DNA of 64,000 nt from DASRFA01 sp035651755 (GCA_035651755.1 DASRFA010000056.1:1-64000), one strand, 5' to 3'; counted from the stretch's first letter, positions 16,155 to 32,473 are shown. Numbers and translations are program-made. The notes: generated by a model not told the origin, from the letters alone.

Positions 16155-16901
16155 ATGGCAGGCAGACTGGCTGGCAAAGTGGCGCTCGTCACGGGGGCGT
16201 CGCGGGGGATCGGGCGCGCGATCGCCGAGCGGCTTGCAGCGGACGGCGCCGCGGTCGTCGTCAACTATGCGCGGAGCCGTGACCAGGCCGACGGTGTCGT
16301 GGCGACGATCGAGCGTGACGGCGGACGAGCGTTGGCCCTGCAGGCGGACGTCGCCGACGTACCGCAGGTCCGCGCTCTCTTCCGCGAAACGCTGGCGCGC
16401 TTCGGCCGTCTCGACATCGTGGTCAACAACGCCGCGACGTCCCTCCACCGCTCGATCATCGACACCGGCGAGGACGACTTCGATCGCGTGTTCGCGCTGA
16501 ACGCCCGCGGCCCGTTCTTCGCGATGCAGGAGGCGGCGCGCGTCCTGCCCGAAGGCGGCCGGATCGTGAACGTCTCGAGCGGCGCGACCACCGTCGGTTT
16601 TCCGATGCAGAGCGTCTACTGCGGCAGCAAAGCCGCGCTCGAGCAGCTGAGCCTCGTGTGTGCGAACGAGCTCGGACCGCGCGGGATCACCGTCAACAGC
16701 GTGCTCGTCGGACCGACGGAGACCGAAATGCTGAACGCACTCCCGAACGCGGCCGAGTTCAAGCAGATGCTCGTGCAACGGACGCCGATGGGTCGCATCG
16801 GCCTGCCAGCCGACATCGCAGACGTCGTCGCGTTCCTGGTGAGCGAGGACGCTCGCTGGGTGACGGGGCAGAGCATTCGCGTCGACGGCGGCGCACGCTG
16901 A
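16155..16901 (+). CDS. SDR-family oxidoreductase (FabG-like)
   Basis: The 248-residue enzyme has TGASRGIG (13-20), NNAA in place of NNAG (91-94), a catalytic Ser in NVSSGA (141-142), YCGSK (Tyr155, Lys159) and the end SIRVDGGAR typical of FabG-like proteins. N37 in VVNYARS suits NADP(H). ATG 16155 has aaggagg 6 bp upstream; the upstream in-frame ATG at 16104 lacks both homology and a ribosome site. It is monocistronic and divergent from the other SDR operon. A role in acyl or secondary alcohol reduction is likely; the substrate is unknown. Confidence 0.92.
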   Translation: MAGRLAGKVALVTGASRGIGRAIAERLAADGAAVVVNYARSRDQADGVVATIERDGGRALALQADVADVPQVRALFRETLARFGRLDIVVNNAATSLHRSIIDTGEDDFDRVFALNARGPFFAMQEAARVLPEGGRIVNVSSGATTVGFPMQSVYCGSKAALEQLSLVCANELGPRGITVNSVLVGPTETEMLNALPNAAEFKQMLVQRTPMGRIGLPADIADVVAFLVSEDARWVTGQSIRVDGGAR

Positions 16902-17026
16902 CCGCGAGCCCTTACGCCATCGGACGGCGCTTCTGAGCTTCGTCCCGTCGGGCGAAGAGGGGGCTCGTCAGTGCGGAGCGAGTCCAAGCGTGCTCTCGAC
17001 GGCGGTCGCGGTGATACGCTCGCGCC

Positions 17027-17560
17027 GTGAGCAAGGCGTTCACGACCGAGAGCGACTGGGACGAGCCCATCGTGCCGCGGCGCGCGCCGCTGCCCGACGG
17101 CGTCGCGAACCTCGTCACGCCGCGCGGTCTTCGCCGGCTGCGTGCCGAGCTCGCGGACCTCGAGCGCAGGCGCCGTCGCCTGGAGGGCGAGTCGGAAGCC
17201 GGCCGGCGTGACGAGACGGACTACCGCCGCCGCGTCGCGGTCTTCGCCGCGCGCACGCGCGATCTCGCGGCCCGCATTGCGAGCGCCGAGGTCGTCGACG
17301 CGCGCCTCCAGCCGCGCGACGAGGTCCGCTTCGGGGCGCGCGTCGTCCTGCGGGCCCTCGACGGCCCCGACGAGGGCGACGAGCGCACCATCGAGATCGT
17401 CGGCGTCGACGAGGCGGATCCGGCACGCGGGCTCGTCGCCTTCACTTCTCCGATCGCGCGCGCGGTGATCGGCTGCGCCGTCGGCGACACGGCGACGCTG
17501 GACACGCCGCGCGGCGAGGAGCTCCTCGAGGTGGTGGCGATCGAATACCCGGAGGGCTGA
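17027..17560 (+). CDS. GreA/GreB-family transcript elongation factor relative
   Basis: The 177-residue protein has an N-terminal coiled coil (TPRGLRRLRAELADLERRRR to about residue 85) and the Gre C-terminal FKBP-like domain (RFGARVVLRALDGPDEGDE, then SPIARAVIGCAVGD). Gre factors insert the coiled-coil tip in the RNA polymerase secondary channel and stimulate transcript cleavage with two acidic tip residues. Here the usual GDLSEN tip is replaced by GRRDETDY, so one of the two acids is not in its normal place, and cleavage activity is doubtful. It may instead act as a Gre-fold polymerase modulator. GTG start; no strong ribosome site. Confidence 0.8.
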   Translation: MSKAFTTESDWDEPIVPRRAPLPDGVANLVTPRGLRRLRAELADLERRRRRLEGESEAGRRDETDYRRRVAVFAARTRDLAARIASAEVVDARLQPRDEVRFGARVVLRALDGPDEGDERTIEIVGVDEADPARGLVAFTSPIARAVIGCAVGDTATLDTPRGEELLEVVAIEYPEG

Positions 17561-17576
17561 GCGAACGATCAGCGCG

Positions 17577-18164
17577 CTAGTCGAGCCAGAGGCGCGCCAG
17601 GTCGAGCTCGATCGCGTCGAACGGCTCGGCGTGGACGCGATCGGCGGCGCCGTGGACCGTCGCGATGATGTAGAGTCCGTCGTCGGAGCGACGTAGCACC
17701 TCGAGCGTGCGCGCCACCGGATCGATCAACCAGACGGTTCGAACGCCTGCCCGCGCGTAGATCCGCAGCTTGCTTCCGCGGTCGACACGCGCGGTCGACG
17801 GCGAGAGCGTCTCGCAGAGCCAGTCCGGCGCAGTGTCGAACCACGGGACGTCTCCGCGCGGTGCGCGCTCGCGTCGCCAGCCGCCGAGGTCGGGCACGAC
17901 GACGTCATCGCCGAAGTGGAGCTCCGGCTCGTCCAGGATCCACCAGCCACCCGGACGCGATGGATCGCCGGCGGCGCGATCGAACGCGCTTCCGATCTCC
18001 ACGCCGAGCACGGAGGTGGCCCGCGCGTGCGGGTGACCGGGCCGAGGCGACAGGATGAGCTCGCCGTCGACGATCTCGGCGACCTTGCTCTCGGGCGCCG
18101 CGAGGACGTCGGCGTACGTCGCCTTGCGCTTCGGCTCGGCCACGGGGGTGACGATACCAGCCAC
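17577..18164 (-). CDS. Uma2-family (DUF820) putative restriction-endonuclease-fold protein
   Basis: The 195-residue protein has the family order: ATYADVLAAPESKVAEIVDG with the Glu of the EIVDGEL strand, HARATSVLG, WWILDEPELHFGDDVVVPDL with the catalytic-type E-x-D pair, APDWLCETLSPST, and Y-A-R-AGVRTVWLIDP. Uma2 proteins are PD-(D/E)XK-fold nucleases of unknown physiological role, often in multiple copies per genome. GTG 18164 is the reported start; GTG with gacgagg overlapping it is not ideal. The gene is monocistronic and convergent with the Gre-like gene. Confidence 0.88.
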   Translation of the reverse strand: MAGIVTPVAEPKRKATYADVLAAPESKVAEIVDGELILSPRPGHPHARATSVLGVEIGSAFDRAAGDPSRPGGWWILDEPELHFGDDVVVPDLGGWRRERAPRGDVPWFDTAPDWLCETLSPSTARVDRGSKLRIYARAGVRTVWLIDPVARTLEVLRRSDDGLYIIATVHGAADRVHAEPFDAIELDLARLWLD

Positions 18165-18269
18165 CTCGTCGCGATAGGAAGGCTTCGCGTGGGCGGCCAG
18201 TGGACGGCGGACAAATTCGCGACGCGCGGCTCGTCGTCCGCGCGGCGCGAGTCGTCGATCGGTCTCCGA

Positions 18270-19805
18270 TCACTCGATCTCGACGTGCGTGCGCGCCAGC
18301 GACACGCCGTACGGATGCCACGTCGAGTAGTCCCAGAAGACGTCGGCGCCGGACGCGCGACCGTCGGCGGCGCGGCCAGGTCGCGTGAGCGCGTCGATCA
18401 GGTTCGCGCCGTAGAGCGTGCCGCCGCCGCGCCGGTCGACCGCCTCGATGCAGGCCGGTCGGATGAGCGGATCCGGCGGCGGGAGGCATCCGGCCGGCGC
18501 TCGCTTCCCGCACACGAAGTCGGGCGTCGCTTGCTCCTCGGTCAGCACCGGCACCGGATCGCTCCACGGGCCCCACGCCTCGGGCGCGACGCGCGCCACC
18601 ATCGCGCCCCGGACGGGTTGGCCGCGTCCCGAGCGGCCTTCCGGGTCGCCGAAGTCCACCGTCCCGCCGCCGTAGATCGTGAGCCAGCGCCCGATCGGCG
18701 CGACCCAGCTCACCGCGGCCTGGTTCACCGGCTCCATCTCGCCGGTGTAGAGCGGCACCGCGTCCCGCTGGCTCGACGCGAAGAGCGGGTCGCCGCTCGT
18801 GGAAACGCCGGTGAAGTACTGCGGCGCGAACGCGATACGCTCGCCGTCGCGCGCGAACGGCAGGGGGTGCACGAGGAGGTACGGCGGCTCCTCGCCGGCG
18901 CCGCTCAGGTCGTCGAACCCGGGGCGGCCCCAGAGAAGCAGCGCGCCGAAGCCGGGCGCGTAGTCGCGACGTCGGGGATCGCGCGCGTCGAAGGCGCGCA
19001 CGGTGCGGACCGTCGCGTTCAGGTACTTGTTCGTCAAGAACATCGCGCGCGAGACGTACGCCGCCGGGCCGACGCGCTCGGCGACGTGGAGGTAGAACGC
19101 CTGCGCGCCGTCGCCACGGCGCGTGCTCGTCGGGTCGACGCACAGCGACTCGCCGGCCGCGGTCCCGCACACGAGGCCCGCGGCCTGCGGCGAGAGCTCG
19201 CTCGGGCACGCGGCGCCGCTCGCGGACTCCGCCGCAGAGCACGTCTGCCCTCCGCCGACGATGAAGATCGCCCACTCGCTCTGCCCGTCGAAGAAGCCGG
19301 CGACCGGCGTGTTGAGCGGGCCGAGCGGCACCGCGACGCCGTCCCAGCGCGTGAGCACGATGGGCGCGAACGACGTCCCGGCGGCGTCGACCTCGAAATC
19401 GATCGCCGGACACTCCGCATCTGGAATCGGCTGGCGCGCAGTGAAGCCGGGCCAGCCCTCCGCCGGAAGTGCGAGGGTGCCGAGCGAGTCGTCGTTCACC
19501 TGGATCGGGCAGATGTCGATGCGCTGCCAGCTGTCGCCGAAGAGGATCGGGACGCGGCCGTTCGCCTCGTAAGTGAAGCCGAGGTCCGTCCCGAACACCT
19601 TTGCCGGCGGCGCGGGCGGGAACGCGGCGGCGGCCGGGTCGCGCGCCGGGACGAGCGCGCAGAGGCGCGTGGTCTCGGCCCGGAGCTGCGACGGCGCGCT
19701 CCGGGTCGGGGCGTCGCTGCAGGCGACGGCATTGGCGGCGAGAAGCGCGCCGAGGAGCCGCGCGCACGTCGCGACGGGACTTTGCCGACGACCCGAGACG
19801 ACCAC
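18270..19805 (-). CDS. DUF4185-like exported (probable lipo-)protein
   Basis: From a GTG at 19805 (agagg 5 bp upstream) the 511-residue product has a hydrophobic leader ending LLAANAVACSDAP, a lipobox-like site at the Cys. The conserved start of DUF4185 follows: FGTDLGFTYEANGRVPILFG then DSW, and later blades such as AMFLTNKYLNATV, RDYAPGFGALLLWGRPGF and WLTIYGGGTVDFGDP. DUF4185 proteins are five-bladed propellers related to glycoside hydrolases that read like exported surface enzymes. No catalytic residues can be fixed here. Eight or more cysteines in pairs suggest disulfides. The frame is open further upstream to 20243, but that part is not protein-like. Confidence 0.7.
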   Translation of the reverse strand: MVVSGRRQSPVATCARLLGALLAANAVACSDAPTRSAPSQLRAETTRLCALVPARDPAAAAFPPAPPAKVFGTDLGFTYEANGRVPILFGDSWQRIDICPIQVNDDSLGTLALPAEGWPGFTARQPIPDAECPAIDFEVDAAGTSFAPIVLTRWDGVAVPLGPLNTPVAGFFDGQSEWAIFIVGGGQTCSAAESASGAACPSELSPQAAGLVCGTAAGESLCVDPTSTRRGDGAQAFYLHVAERVGPAAYVSRAMFLTNKYLNATVRTVRAFDARDPRRRDYAPGFGALLLWGRPGFDDLSGAGEEPPYLLVHPLPFARDGERIAFAPQYFTGVSTSGDPLFASSQRDAVPLYTGEMEPVNQAAVSWVAPIGRWLTIYGGGTVDFGDPEGRSGRGQPVRGAMVARVAPEAWGPWSDPVPVLTEEQATPDFVCGKRAPAGCLPPPDPLIRPACIEAVDRRGGGTLYGANLIDALTRPGRAADGRASGADVFWDYSTWHPYGVSLARTHVEIE

Positions 19806-20056
19806 GACGCCTCTTACGGCGAAGCGACCGCCGGCATCCAGGCGACCCCGCGCCAGCGGTCGCTTTTGATGGTCGACGCGCACACGCGGATCGGCGACGC
19901 ACCGCAAAGCCGAACACGGGCGGCGCATCGCGGCGTTTGCGGCAGGCCCCGCTCTTCGGCCGCGCGCACGCAAAACGCGAGACGATCCGGGGCCCCGGAA
20001 TCCCGCGCGTGGTGGTACGGCCGTTGCAGTCGCCGATCGTCCGAAAGGGGACTGCG

Positions 20057-20407
20057 ATGTCGACGATGCGGCTCTTCCTCGCGCGCTCCGCGCGCTGTCT
20101 CGTGCTGGCGGCCGGACTCCTCGCGTGTGCGAGCCCGGCGGCCGCGAGCGGGTCGTGGCGCTGCGGCAACCGGCTCGTCGGCACGGGAACGTTCGCCTTC
20201 GACGTCCTCCGCACCTGCGGCGCGCCCGACGACCGCATCGCATCGGTCGACTTCGTGAGCGTGCGGCTACGCCACGGCGTCGACGTCGTGCGCGCGGTCC
20301 CGGTCGAGGTGTGGACCTACAACCTCGGACCGCGCTCGTTCGTCCGCGTGCTCACCTTCCGCGATCGCCGGCTCGTGTACGTCGCCGAGGGCGGCTACGG
20401 GTGGTGA
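20057..20407 (+). CDS. DUF2845 exported protein
   Basis: A 116-residue protein with signal peptide (LARSARCLVLAAGLLACASP, cleavage near AAASGSWRCG) and the DUF2845 signature: WRCGNRLVGTGTFAFDVLRT, CGAPDD, VEVWTYNLGPRSFVRVLTFR and the terminal GGYG. Two conserved cysteines (in WRCG and RTCG) probably pair. Family members are small periplasmic proteins of unknown function, related in pattern to SmpA/BamE-like domains. ATG 20057 has aaagggg 8 bp upstream. It is divergent from the DUF4185 gene across 251 bp. Confidence 0.82.
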   Translation: MSTMRLFLARSARCLVLAAGLLACASPAAASGSWRCGNRLVGTGTFAFDVLRTCGAPDDRIASVDFVSVRLRHGVDVVRAVPVEVWTYNLGPRSFVRVLTFRDRRLVYVAEGGYGW

Positions 20408-20443
20408 AGGGCGCTCCGGCCGAGCGGAGCGAGCGAAGCCGGG

Positions 20444-20625
20444 ATGACGATCTCTCGCAAGGCTCTGTGCGCCCCGTACGGGCTCATCGGCGCGGTCGCG
20501 CTGCTCGGGACGTGGGGCAACGTCCTCGGCGCCGTCGCGCAGGATGGATTCTGGGCCGGGACGGTTCACTCGGCCCGCGCCGCGAGGGCGCGAGCCGAGC
20601 GCGACCGTCGCCCGGCCGCAGCGGT

Positions 20626-20653
<28 letters not shown>
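20444..20653 (+). CDS. possible small membrane protein (doubtful)
   Basis: A 69-codon frame begins 36 bp after the DUF2845 stop and contains one membrane segment, GLIGAVALLGTWGNVLGAVA, followed by QDGFWAGTVH. That pattern recalls the first helix of DUF2834 proteins, which are about 110 residues with a second half that is missing here. The last third is Arg/Ala-rich and overlaps the 3' end of the convergent giant gene by 28 bp. It may be a truncated remnant or chance. Confidence 0.3.
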
Positions 20654-28071
<7,418 letters not shown>

Positions 28072-28227
28072 CGGTACCTCCAGCGTCGCGATTCGAGCCC
28101 GCACGAAGCCACGCGGATCGCGGAGGTATCCGAGCGTAGCCCCGAGTGGTCGCTGACGCGGGTACCACGCGGGCTCGCGCGCGCGATATACGTCGATTGG
28201 CGTAGGCGCGCGCTCGCGACGCGGGTG

Positions 28228-29202
28228 CTACACGTGCGGCAGGATCTCGCGCCCGAAGCGCTCGAGGATCTCCAGGCTCGCCGCGCCCGACAGCACCACC
28301 TCCGAGAGCTCCCACTCGCGAGCTCTCCGGCGTAGCTCGGCGATGCAGTCGTCGGGCGTGCCGATCAGGAACAGCGGCGAAGCGAGGATCGAGGCCGTCG
28401 ACACGCCGAAGGCCTTTGCGAGGCTTTCCACCGCCGACTCGGCCGCGGCGCGCGTCGGCGTCAGGTGGATGTTGTAAAGCAAGCCGCCGAAGCGAATCGC
28501 GCGCGGATCGCGCCCCGCGCGCTCGGCCTCGGCGCGCACGAACCCGACCTTGTTCCGGAACGCGGCGTCGTTCAGCTCGATCGCCTTCGCGACCGCGATG
28601 TAGCCGGCGCGACCCGTGTCGCTCACGATGTTCACCACGTCGGCGTGGCGCGCGGCGATCCGGAGGAGCCCCCTGCCGCCGCCGCCGAGAAGCACCGGCG
28701 GCCGCTCCTGCACCGGCCTCGGCAGCAGGCTCGCATCCCGGAAGCGGTAGAACTCGCCCTCGAAGCTGAATGGCTCGGGCCGCCACAGGCCGCGGATGCA
28801 GGCGAGCGCCTCGTCGAGCATGCGAAGGCGCGGCGCGATCTCCGGGAAGTCGATCCCGGTCATGCGGAACTCGGTCTCGGTCCAGCCCGAGCCGAGGCCG
28901 ACGACCACGCGACCGTTGGACAGCTCGTCGAGGGTCGCGAGGCTCCGCGCCGTCAGCGCGGGATGCCGGAAGAGGTTGCAGAGGACGAGGTGACCGATCC
29001 GGACGCGCGCCGTCGCCGACGCGCTGATCGCGGCCTGCACCATCGGGTCGTGCGACGGGACTCCGGCGGACTGCCGCTCCGGCCCTTCCGACACGAGGTG
29101 ATCGGGGAAGTAGATCGCGGCGTAGCCGAGCTCTTCGGCGGCCTGCGAGAGGTCGCGCAGCCGATCGAGCGGGACGCGTCCGAACGAGACGCTGCATTCC
29201 AT
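28228..29202 (-). CDS. LLM-class F420-dependent oxidoreductase
   Basis: The 324-residue TIM-barrel protein starts MECSVSFGRVPLDRL and contains YFPDHLVSEGP, ARVRIGHLVLCNLFRHPALT, SNGRVVVGLGSGWTETEF and RPPVLLGGGGRGLLRIAARH. These are hallmarks of the luciferase-like family branch predicted to use cofactor F420. Hydride transfer to or from an unknown substrate is expected. It is cytoplasmic. It is the last gene before the giant gene on this strand and is separated from the upstream hxlR 3' end by the hairpin-pair repeat at 29225. A second LLM enzyme is at 48412. Confidence 0.88.
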   Translation of the reverse strand: MECSVSFGRVPLDRLRDLSQAAEELGYAAIYFPDHLVSEGPERQSAGVPSHDPMVQAAISASATARVRIGHLVLCNLFRHPALTARSLATLDELSNGRVVVGLGSGWTETEFRMTGIDFPEIAPRLRMLDEALACIRGLWRPEPFSFEGEFYRFRDASLLPRPVQERPPVLLGGGGRGLLRIAARHADVVNIVSDTGRAGYIAVAKAIELNDAAFRNKVGFVRAEAERAGRDPRAIRFGGLLYNIHLTPTRAAAESAVESLAKAFGVSTASILASPLFLIGTPDDCIAELRRRAREWELSEVVLSGAASLEILERFGREILPHV

Positions 29203-29224
29203 GCGCGGCGTCGTATCAATTCAA

Positions 29225-29300
29225 CGAGGGAAACGCTTCCCTCGCCCCGTTCGGCAAAGCCGAACGGGGCCCCACTCCCTGCGGGCTCGCTTCGCTCGCA
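29225..29300 (+). repeat. dispersed double-hairpin element, copy 1
   Basis: A 45-nt unit at 29225-29269 is made of two adjacent hairpins: gaggga / tccctc with an aacgct-type loop, then ccccgttcggc / gccgaacgggg around an AAA loop. It is followed by a tail reading cccactccctgcggg and cgcttcgctcgc. The 45-nt unit is identical at 52624 and 52679 and diverged at 35832. On the minus strand it lies just after the hxlR stop codon and before the LLM gene, so it could end or process that transcript. Confidence 0.85.
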
Positions 29301-29317
29301 TCTTCGATCTCATGCTC

Positions 29318-30043
29318 CTAGGCGAGACGATAGATGCGCTGGAACGTGCGGAGGGCGCGCGCCGGGCCTTCGACCTGCGCCGCGCCGCGAGCGATCGCGT
29401 CCGCGAGCGAGGCGTCGCCGCGGCGCGCGTCGACGAGAGCGCGCGCGGTCGTCGTGAGGGTGAGGGACGGGGCGCGGTCGGCGGCCGCGCGGGTGCCGCG
29501 CGCGGTCGCGAGAGTGAACGGCTTGCCGTCGACGACCAGGCGATAGACCTCGTCCACGCCCGCCGCCGCGTCCGGATCGAAGAACGGCGTCACGGCGCCG
29601 TACACCGCCATCTCCGGACGCACGCGCGTCGTGCGCGTCGGCGCGGCGAGGAGCGCCATCCCGAAGCGCGCCATCGCCTGCAGGATCGGGACGCTGGCGC
29701 GGCCGTCGGGCGTCACGGTGTACACGGTCCGAGCCGCAGGCGGCGGCAGCTCGCGCGTCGCGACGAGGCCGGCCGCGGTGAGCGCCTGCAGGCGCTCGGT
29801 GAGGAGCGTCGGCGAGATGCCGACCAGCTCCGCGCGCAGGTCCGAGAACCGGCGGTCGCCGAACATGAGCTCGCGCAGCACGAGGAGGCTCCAGCGGTCG
29901 CCGAGCAGGTCGAGCGTGCGCGCGACCGGACAGTACTGCGCGTGCGTCGCCTTCCGCCCGCGCCGCGGCTCCGGTCGCGTCGGCGTCGACGCACGGCGCC
30001 GACGGCCGGTCGCGGCTCGCACGCTGGCTCGCGCCTCGCTCAT
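29318..30043 (-). CDS. HxlR-family regulator with C-terminal SCP2-like extension
   Basis: In the 241-residue protein, residues 1-35 are a basic tail and 36-130 form an HxlR winged helix (YCPVARTLDLLGDRWSLLVL, RELMFGDRRFSDLRAEL, ISPTLLTERLQAL). Residues 140-241 resemble a sterol-carrier-like pocket found in a subset of HxlR proteins (PFTLATARGT..., then TTTARALVDARRGDASLAD). That pocket could be the effector site. ATG 30043 overlaps the upstream molybdoenzyme stop by 4 bp (ATGA), so regulator and enzyme are translationally coupled. The inverted repeat at 32407-32442 before the enzyme gene is the likely operator. Confidence 0.88.
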   Translation of the reverse strand: MSEARASVRAATGRRRRASTPTRPEPRRGRKATHAQYCPVARTLDLLGDRWSLLVLRELMFGDRRFSDLRAELVGISPTLLTERLQALTAAGLVATRELPPPAARTVYTVTPDGRASVPILQAMARFGMALLAAPTRTTRVRPEMAVYGAVTPFFDPDAAAGVDEVYRLVVDGKPFTLATARGTRAAADRAPSLTLTTTARALVDARRGDASLADAIARGAAQVEGPARALRTFQRIYRLA

Positions 30044-32391
30044 GCGGCTCCCGCCAACGCGCCCGCTTCCGCGATCGCGCGCACCCGGCGCGACGCCGCC
30101 TCGGCCGCATCGGCCTCCGCGCCGACGACCGCCTCGAGCCGCACCGCGACGTTCTTGTGGTACGGCGTCGCCGCGATCGGGTCGCAGTCGTCGTGCGCGG
30201 TGATGAGATTCAGGCGCGGGCCGTCGACGATCCTTCCGCCGTTCCCGTCGGGATACGACTGGCCGTAGCCGTGCGGCAGCGCGACCAGCCCGCGCCGCAT
30301 CGACCCGTCGACCTCCGCGCGAACGACGAGCCGCCCGGTCGCGGTCTCGACCGCCATCCAGCCGCCGTCGCGCCCGTCGAGCGCGGCGAGGTCGTCGGGA
30401 TGGATGCGGAGCGCGCCGTCGCGATCGGATTTGCGCCACGCGGGCGTGCGGAAGATCTGATTCGCGTTGTGCATGCGGCGCTGTCCCGCGACCAGCACGA
30501 ACGGGTAGTCGGCGGGCGGCTGCTCGGCAACGGGATCGAGGCGTCCGAGCCATTCGAGGAGCTCGGGGATCGCGAGGTGCACCCGCCCGTCGCGGTGCGC
30601 GACGAGGCGCCAGACGTCGGCGTGCTCGTGCGCCGTGAAGACGAGCCCCGAGCGGCTCGCGAGCATCCGCTCGAAGAGCCGCTCGCCGAGCGCCGGGCCG
30701 TCGTCGGTCGCCGCGAGCGCGCGGCGGACGGCGTCCGGATGCTCCGCGGCGACGCGATGGCAGGCTCCCCAGAGCGGGGCGGCCGCGGCCGCGCCTTCGG
30801 GCAGCGTCGGCCCGAGCGTCAAGTAGAGCAGGACGGCCGCGATCGGAACGAACCGCGGCTCCGCTCGGAAGAGCTCGAAGGCGCGCGCCATCATCGCGCC
30901 GCGGTCGCGCTCCGCGAGCGCGCGCAGCTCGTCCAGGACCGCGTCCGGAGGCAGCTCGCCCATCGCGCGCAGGACGCCGGTGTAGATCTCCGGCTCGGGC
31001 AGCGTGCCGGGCAGCGGATCGAAGAGCGGAGCGCGCAGGTGGAAGAAGTTGTGCGGCCACTCGAACGTGAAGAGAGTCGACTCCCACTTCTCGTACTGGC
31101 TCGACGCCGGAAGCACCCAGTCGGCGAGCGCCGCGGTCTCGGTGTAGGCGACGTCGACGACGACCGAGAGCTCGAGCGCGCGGAACGCGCGCTCGAAGCG
31201 CGCCGTGTCGGCGGCCGTGTTCGCCGGATTGTTCGATTCGACCCAGACCGCGCGCACGCGGCGGGGATCGTCCGTCAGGACCTCGTCGGCGAAGCGGTTC
31301 GGCGGGAGGAGGCCCCCGATGACCTCCTGCCCCGTGACCGGGGAGCGCTCGCCCTGCGAGTCGCGGATGAGCGGCTGCAGCCAGGTGTGGAGCGCGTTCG
31401 TGCCCGGCCGGCCGAAGTGACCCGTCAGGAGGTAGAGGAGCTTCTCGAGATAGGAGTTGAGCGTCGAGTGGCGGCTCTGCTGGATGCCGAGCTCGACGCG
31501 GACGCACATCGCGCTCGCCGCCTGGATCATGTCGGCCGCGCGCTCGACGGCGGCGAGCGGCACGTCGGCGTGGGCGACCCACGCCTCCACCGGCACGGCC
31601 CGCAGCACGCGCGCCACCTCGTCGAAGCCGGTCGTGTGCGCCGCGAGGAAGTCGCGCGCCTCGCCGCCGCGGCCGAGCAGGACGGCCAGGAGGGCCGAGA
31701 GCAGGTACGCGTCCGTCCCGGGCTTCAGCTGGAGGTGCAGATCCGCCGCCTCCGCGACCTCGGTGCGTCGCGGGTCGATCACGATCATGCGGCGATCGGG
31801 CGCCTTCCCGATCTCGTTGACGGCGTTCCGCGCGCGCTGGAAGCCGTTCGCCATCCACGGGTTGCAGCCGAGAACGACGAGCAGGTCGGCGTGCTCGATG
31901 TCCTCGGCCGTGTGGCAGTGCTGCTTGCCGAAGAGGCGGCCGTTCACCCAGAAGTCGCCGGTCTTCTCCTGCGAGAGGGCGTTGAAGTACTTCGTCGCGC
32001 CGAGCGCGTCCCGGAAGGCGGTGAAGTACGCGCCGCCGAGGTGGTTGCCCTGGCCGCCGCCGCCGTAGAACGCGAACGCGTCGCTGCCGTGGGCGTCGCG
32101 CAGCTCGCGCACGCGCGCGGCGATCTCGCGGAAGGCGACGTCCCACCCGACCGGCTCGTGCGTGCCGTCGCTCCGCCGGCGAAGCGGCGTGGTCAGGCGG
32201 TCGGCGTGGTTGCCGTAGAAGCCGAGGCGCTGCGGCTTCTGGCAGAGGTAGCCGCGCGAGCGCCCGTTGGCCCGGTCGCCGCGGACGCGCGCGATCGCGC
32301 GCCCCTCGGTCGCGACCTCGAGGCCGCAGTTCACGTAGCAGAGGATGCAGGCGGTCTGCCGCCAGCCGTCGTTCGCCGTGGTCGTCGCCAT
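30040..32391 (-). CDS. molybdopterin (bis-MGD) oxidoreductase, formate dehydrogenase/nitrate reductase-like
   Basis: The 783-residue protein opens with a [4Fe-4S] site, C-x2-C-x3-C in CILCYVNCGL plus a fourth Cys in RGYLCQKPQR. Typical DMSO reductase-family blocks follow: LGFYGNHADRL, DLLVVLGCNPWMANGF, VIDPRRTEVAEAADLHLQLKPG, VWVESNNPAN, DWVLPASSQYEKWE and a C-terminal cap domain (HPDDLAALDGRDGGW, RGLVALPHGYGQSYP). No twin-arginine leader and no iron-sulfur or membrane subunit gene is adjacent, so a soluble cytoplasmic enzyme is likely. gggagg lies 4 bp before ATG 32391. It is first in an operon with hxlR. The substrate is unknown. Confidence 0.9.
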   Translation of the reverse strand: MATTTANDGWRQTACILCYVNCGLEVATEGRAIARVRGDRANGRSRGYLCQKPQRLGFYGNHADRLTTPLRRRSDGTHEPVGWDVAFREIAARVRELRDAHGSDAFAFYGGGGQGNHLGGAYFTAFRDALGATKYFNALSQEKTGDFWVNGRLFGKQHCHTAEDIEHADLLVVLGCNPWMANGFQRARNAVNEIGKAPDRRMIVIDPRRTEVAEAADLHLQLKPGTDAYLLSALLAVLLGRGGEARDFLAAHTTGFDEVARVLRAVPVEAWVAHADVPLAAVERAADMIQAASAMCVRVELGIQQSRHSTLNSYLEKLLYLLTGHFGRPGTNALHTWLQPLIRDSQGERSPVTGQEVIGGLLPPNRFADEVLTDDPRRVRAVWVESNNPANTAADTARFERAFRALELSVVVDVAYTETAALADWVLPASSQYEKWESTLFTFEWPHNFFHLRAPLFDPLPGTLPEPEIYTGVLRAMGELPPDAVLDELRALAERDRGAMMARAFELFRAEPRFVPIAAVLLYLTLGPTLPEGAAAAAPLWGACHRVAAEHPDAVRRALAATDDGPALGERLFERMLASRSGLVFTAHEHADVWRLVAHRDGRVHLAIPELLEWLGRLDPVAEQPPADYPFVLVAGQRRMHNANQIFRTPAWRKSDRDGALRIHPDDLAALDGRDGGWMAVETATGRLVVRAEVDGSMRRGLVALPHGYGQSYPDGNGGRIVDGPRLNLITAHDDCDPIAATPYHKNVAVRLEAVVGAEADAAEAASRRVRAIAEAGALAGAA

Positions 32392-32406
32392 CGCGCCTCC
32401 CGGTTG

Positions 32407-32442
32407 GTACAGATTCCGTACTATGCGGTCTGGAACCTGTAC
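32407..32442 (-). promoter_or_regulatory. operator candidate for the HxlR-regulated molybdoenzyme operon
   Basis: Inverted repeat with 11-bp arms: gtacagattcc (32407-32417) and ggaacctgtac (32432-32442), ten of eleven positions paired, spacer 14 bp. It lies 16-51 bp upstream of ATG 32391 in a locally AT-richer stretch. GTAC-containing dyads are typical of HxlR/YodB-type sites. Confidence 0.55.
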
Positions 32443-32473
32443 GCAAGGGGGCGTCAGCAAATGCCCGGCGACC

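Noticed and set aside
19895..19990. CGCAAAGCC and CGCAAA segments before the DUF2845 gene, first considered as a second GEMM riboswitch
   Set aside because: The GCAAACC core, the two hairpins and the closing stem are absent.
17916..20258. 780-codon plus-strand frame and a 777-codon minus-strand frame around the DUF4185 gene
   Set aside because: Neither contains a family motif; both arise from the scarcity of stop codons in GC-rich DNA.
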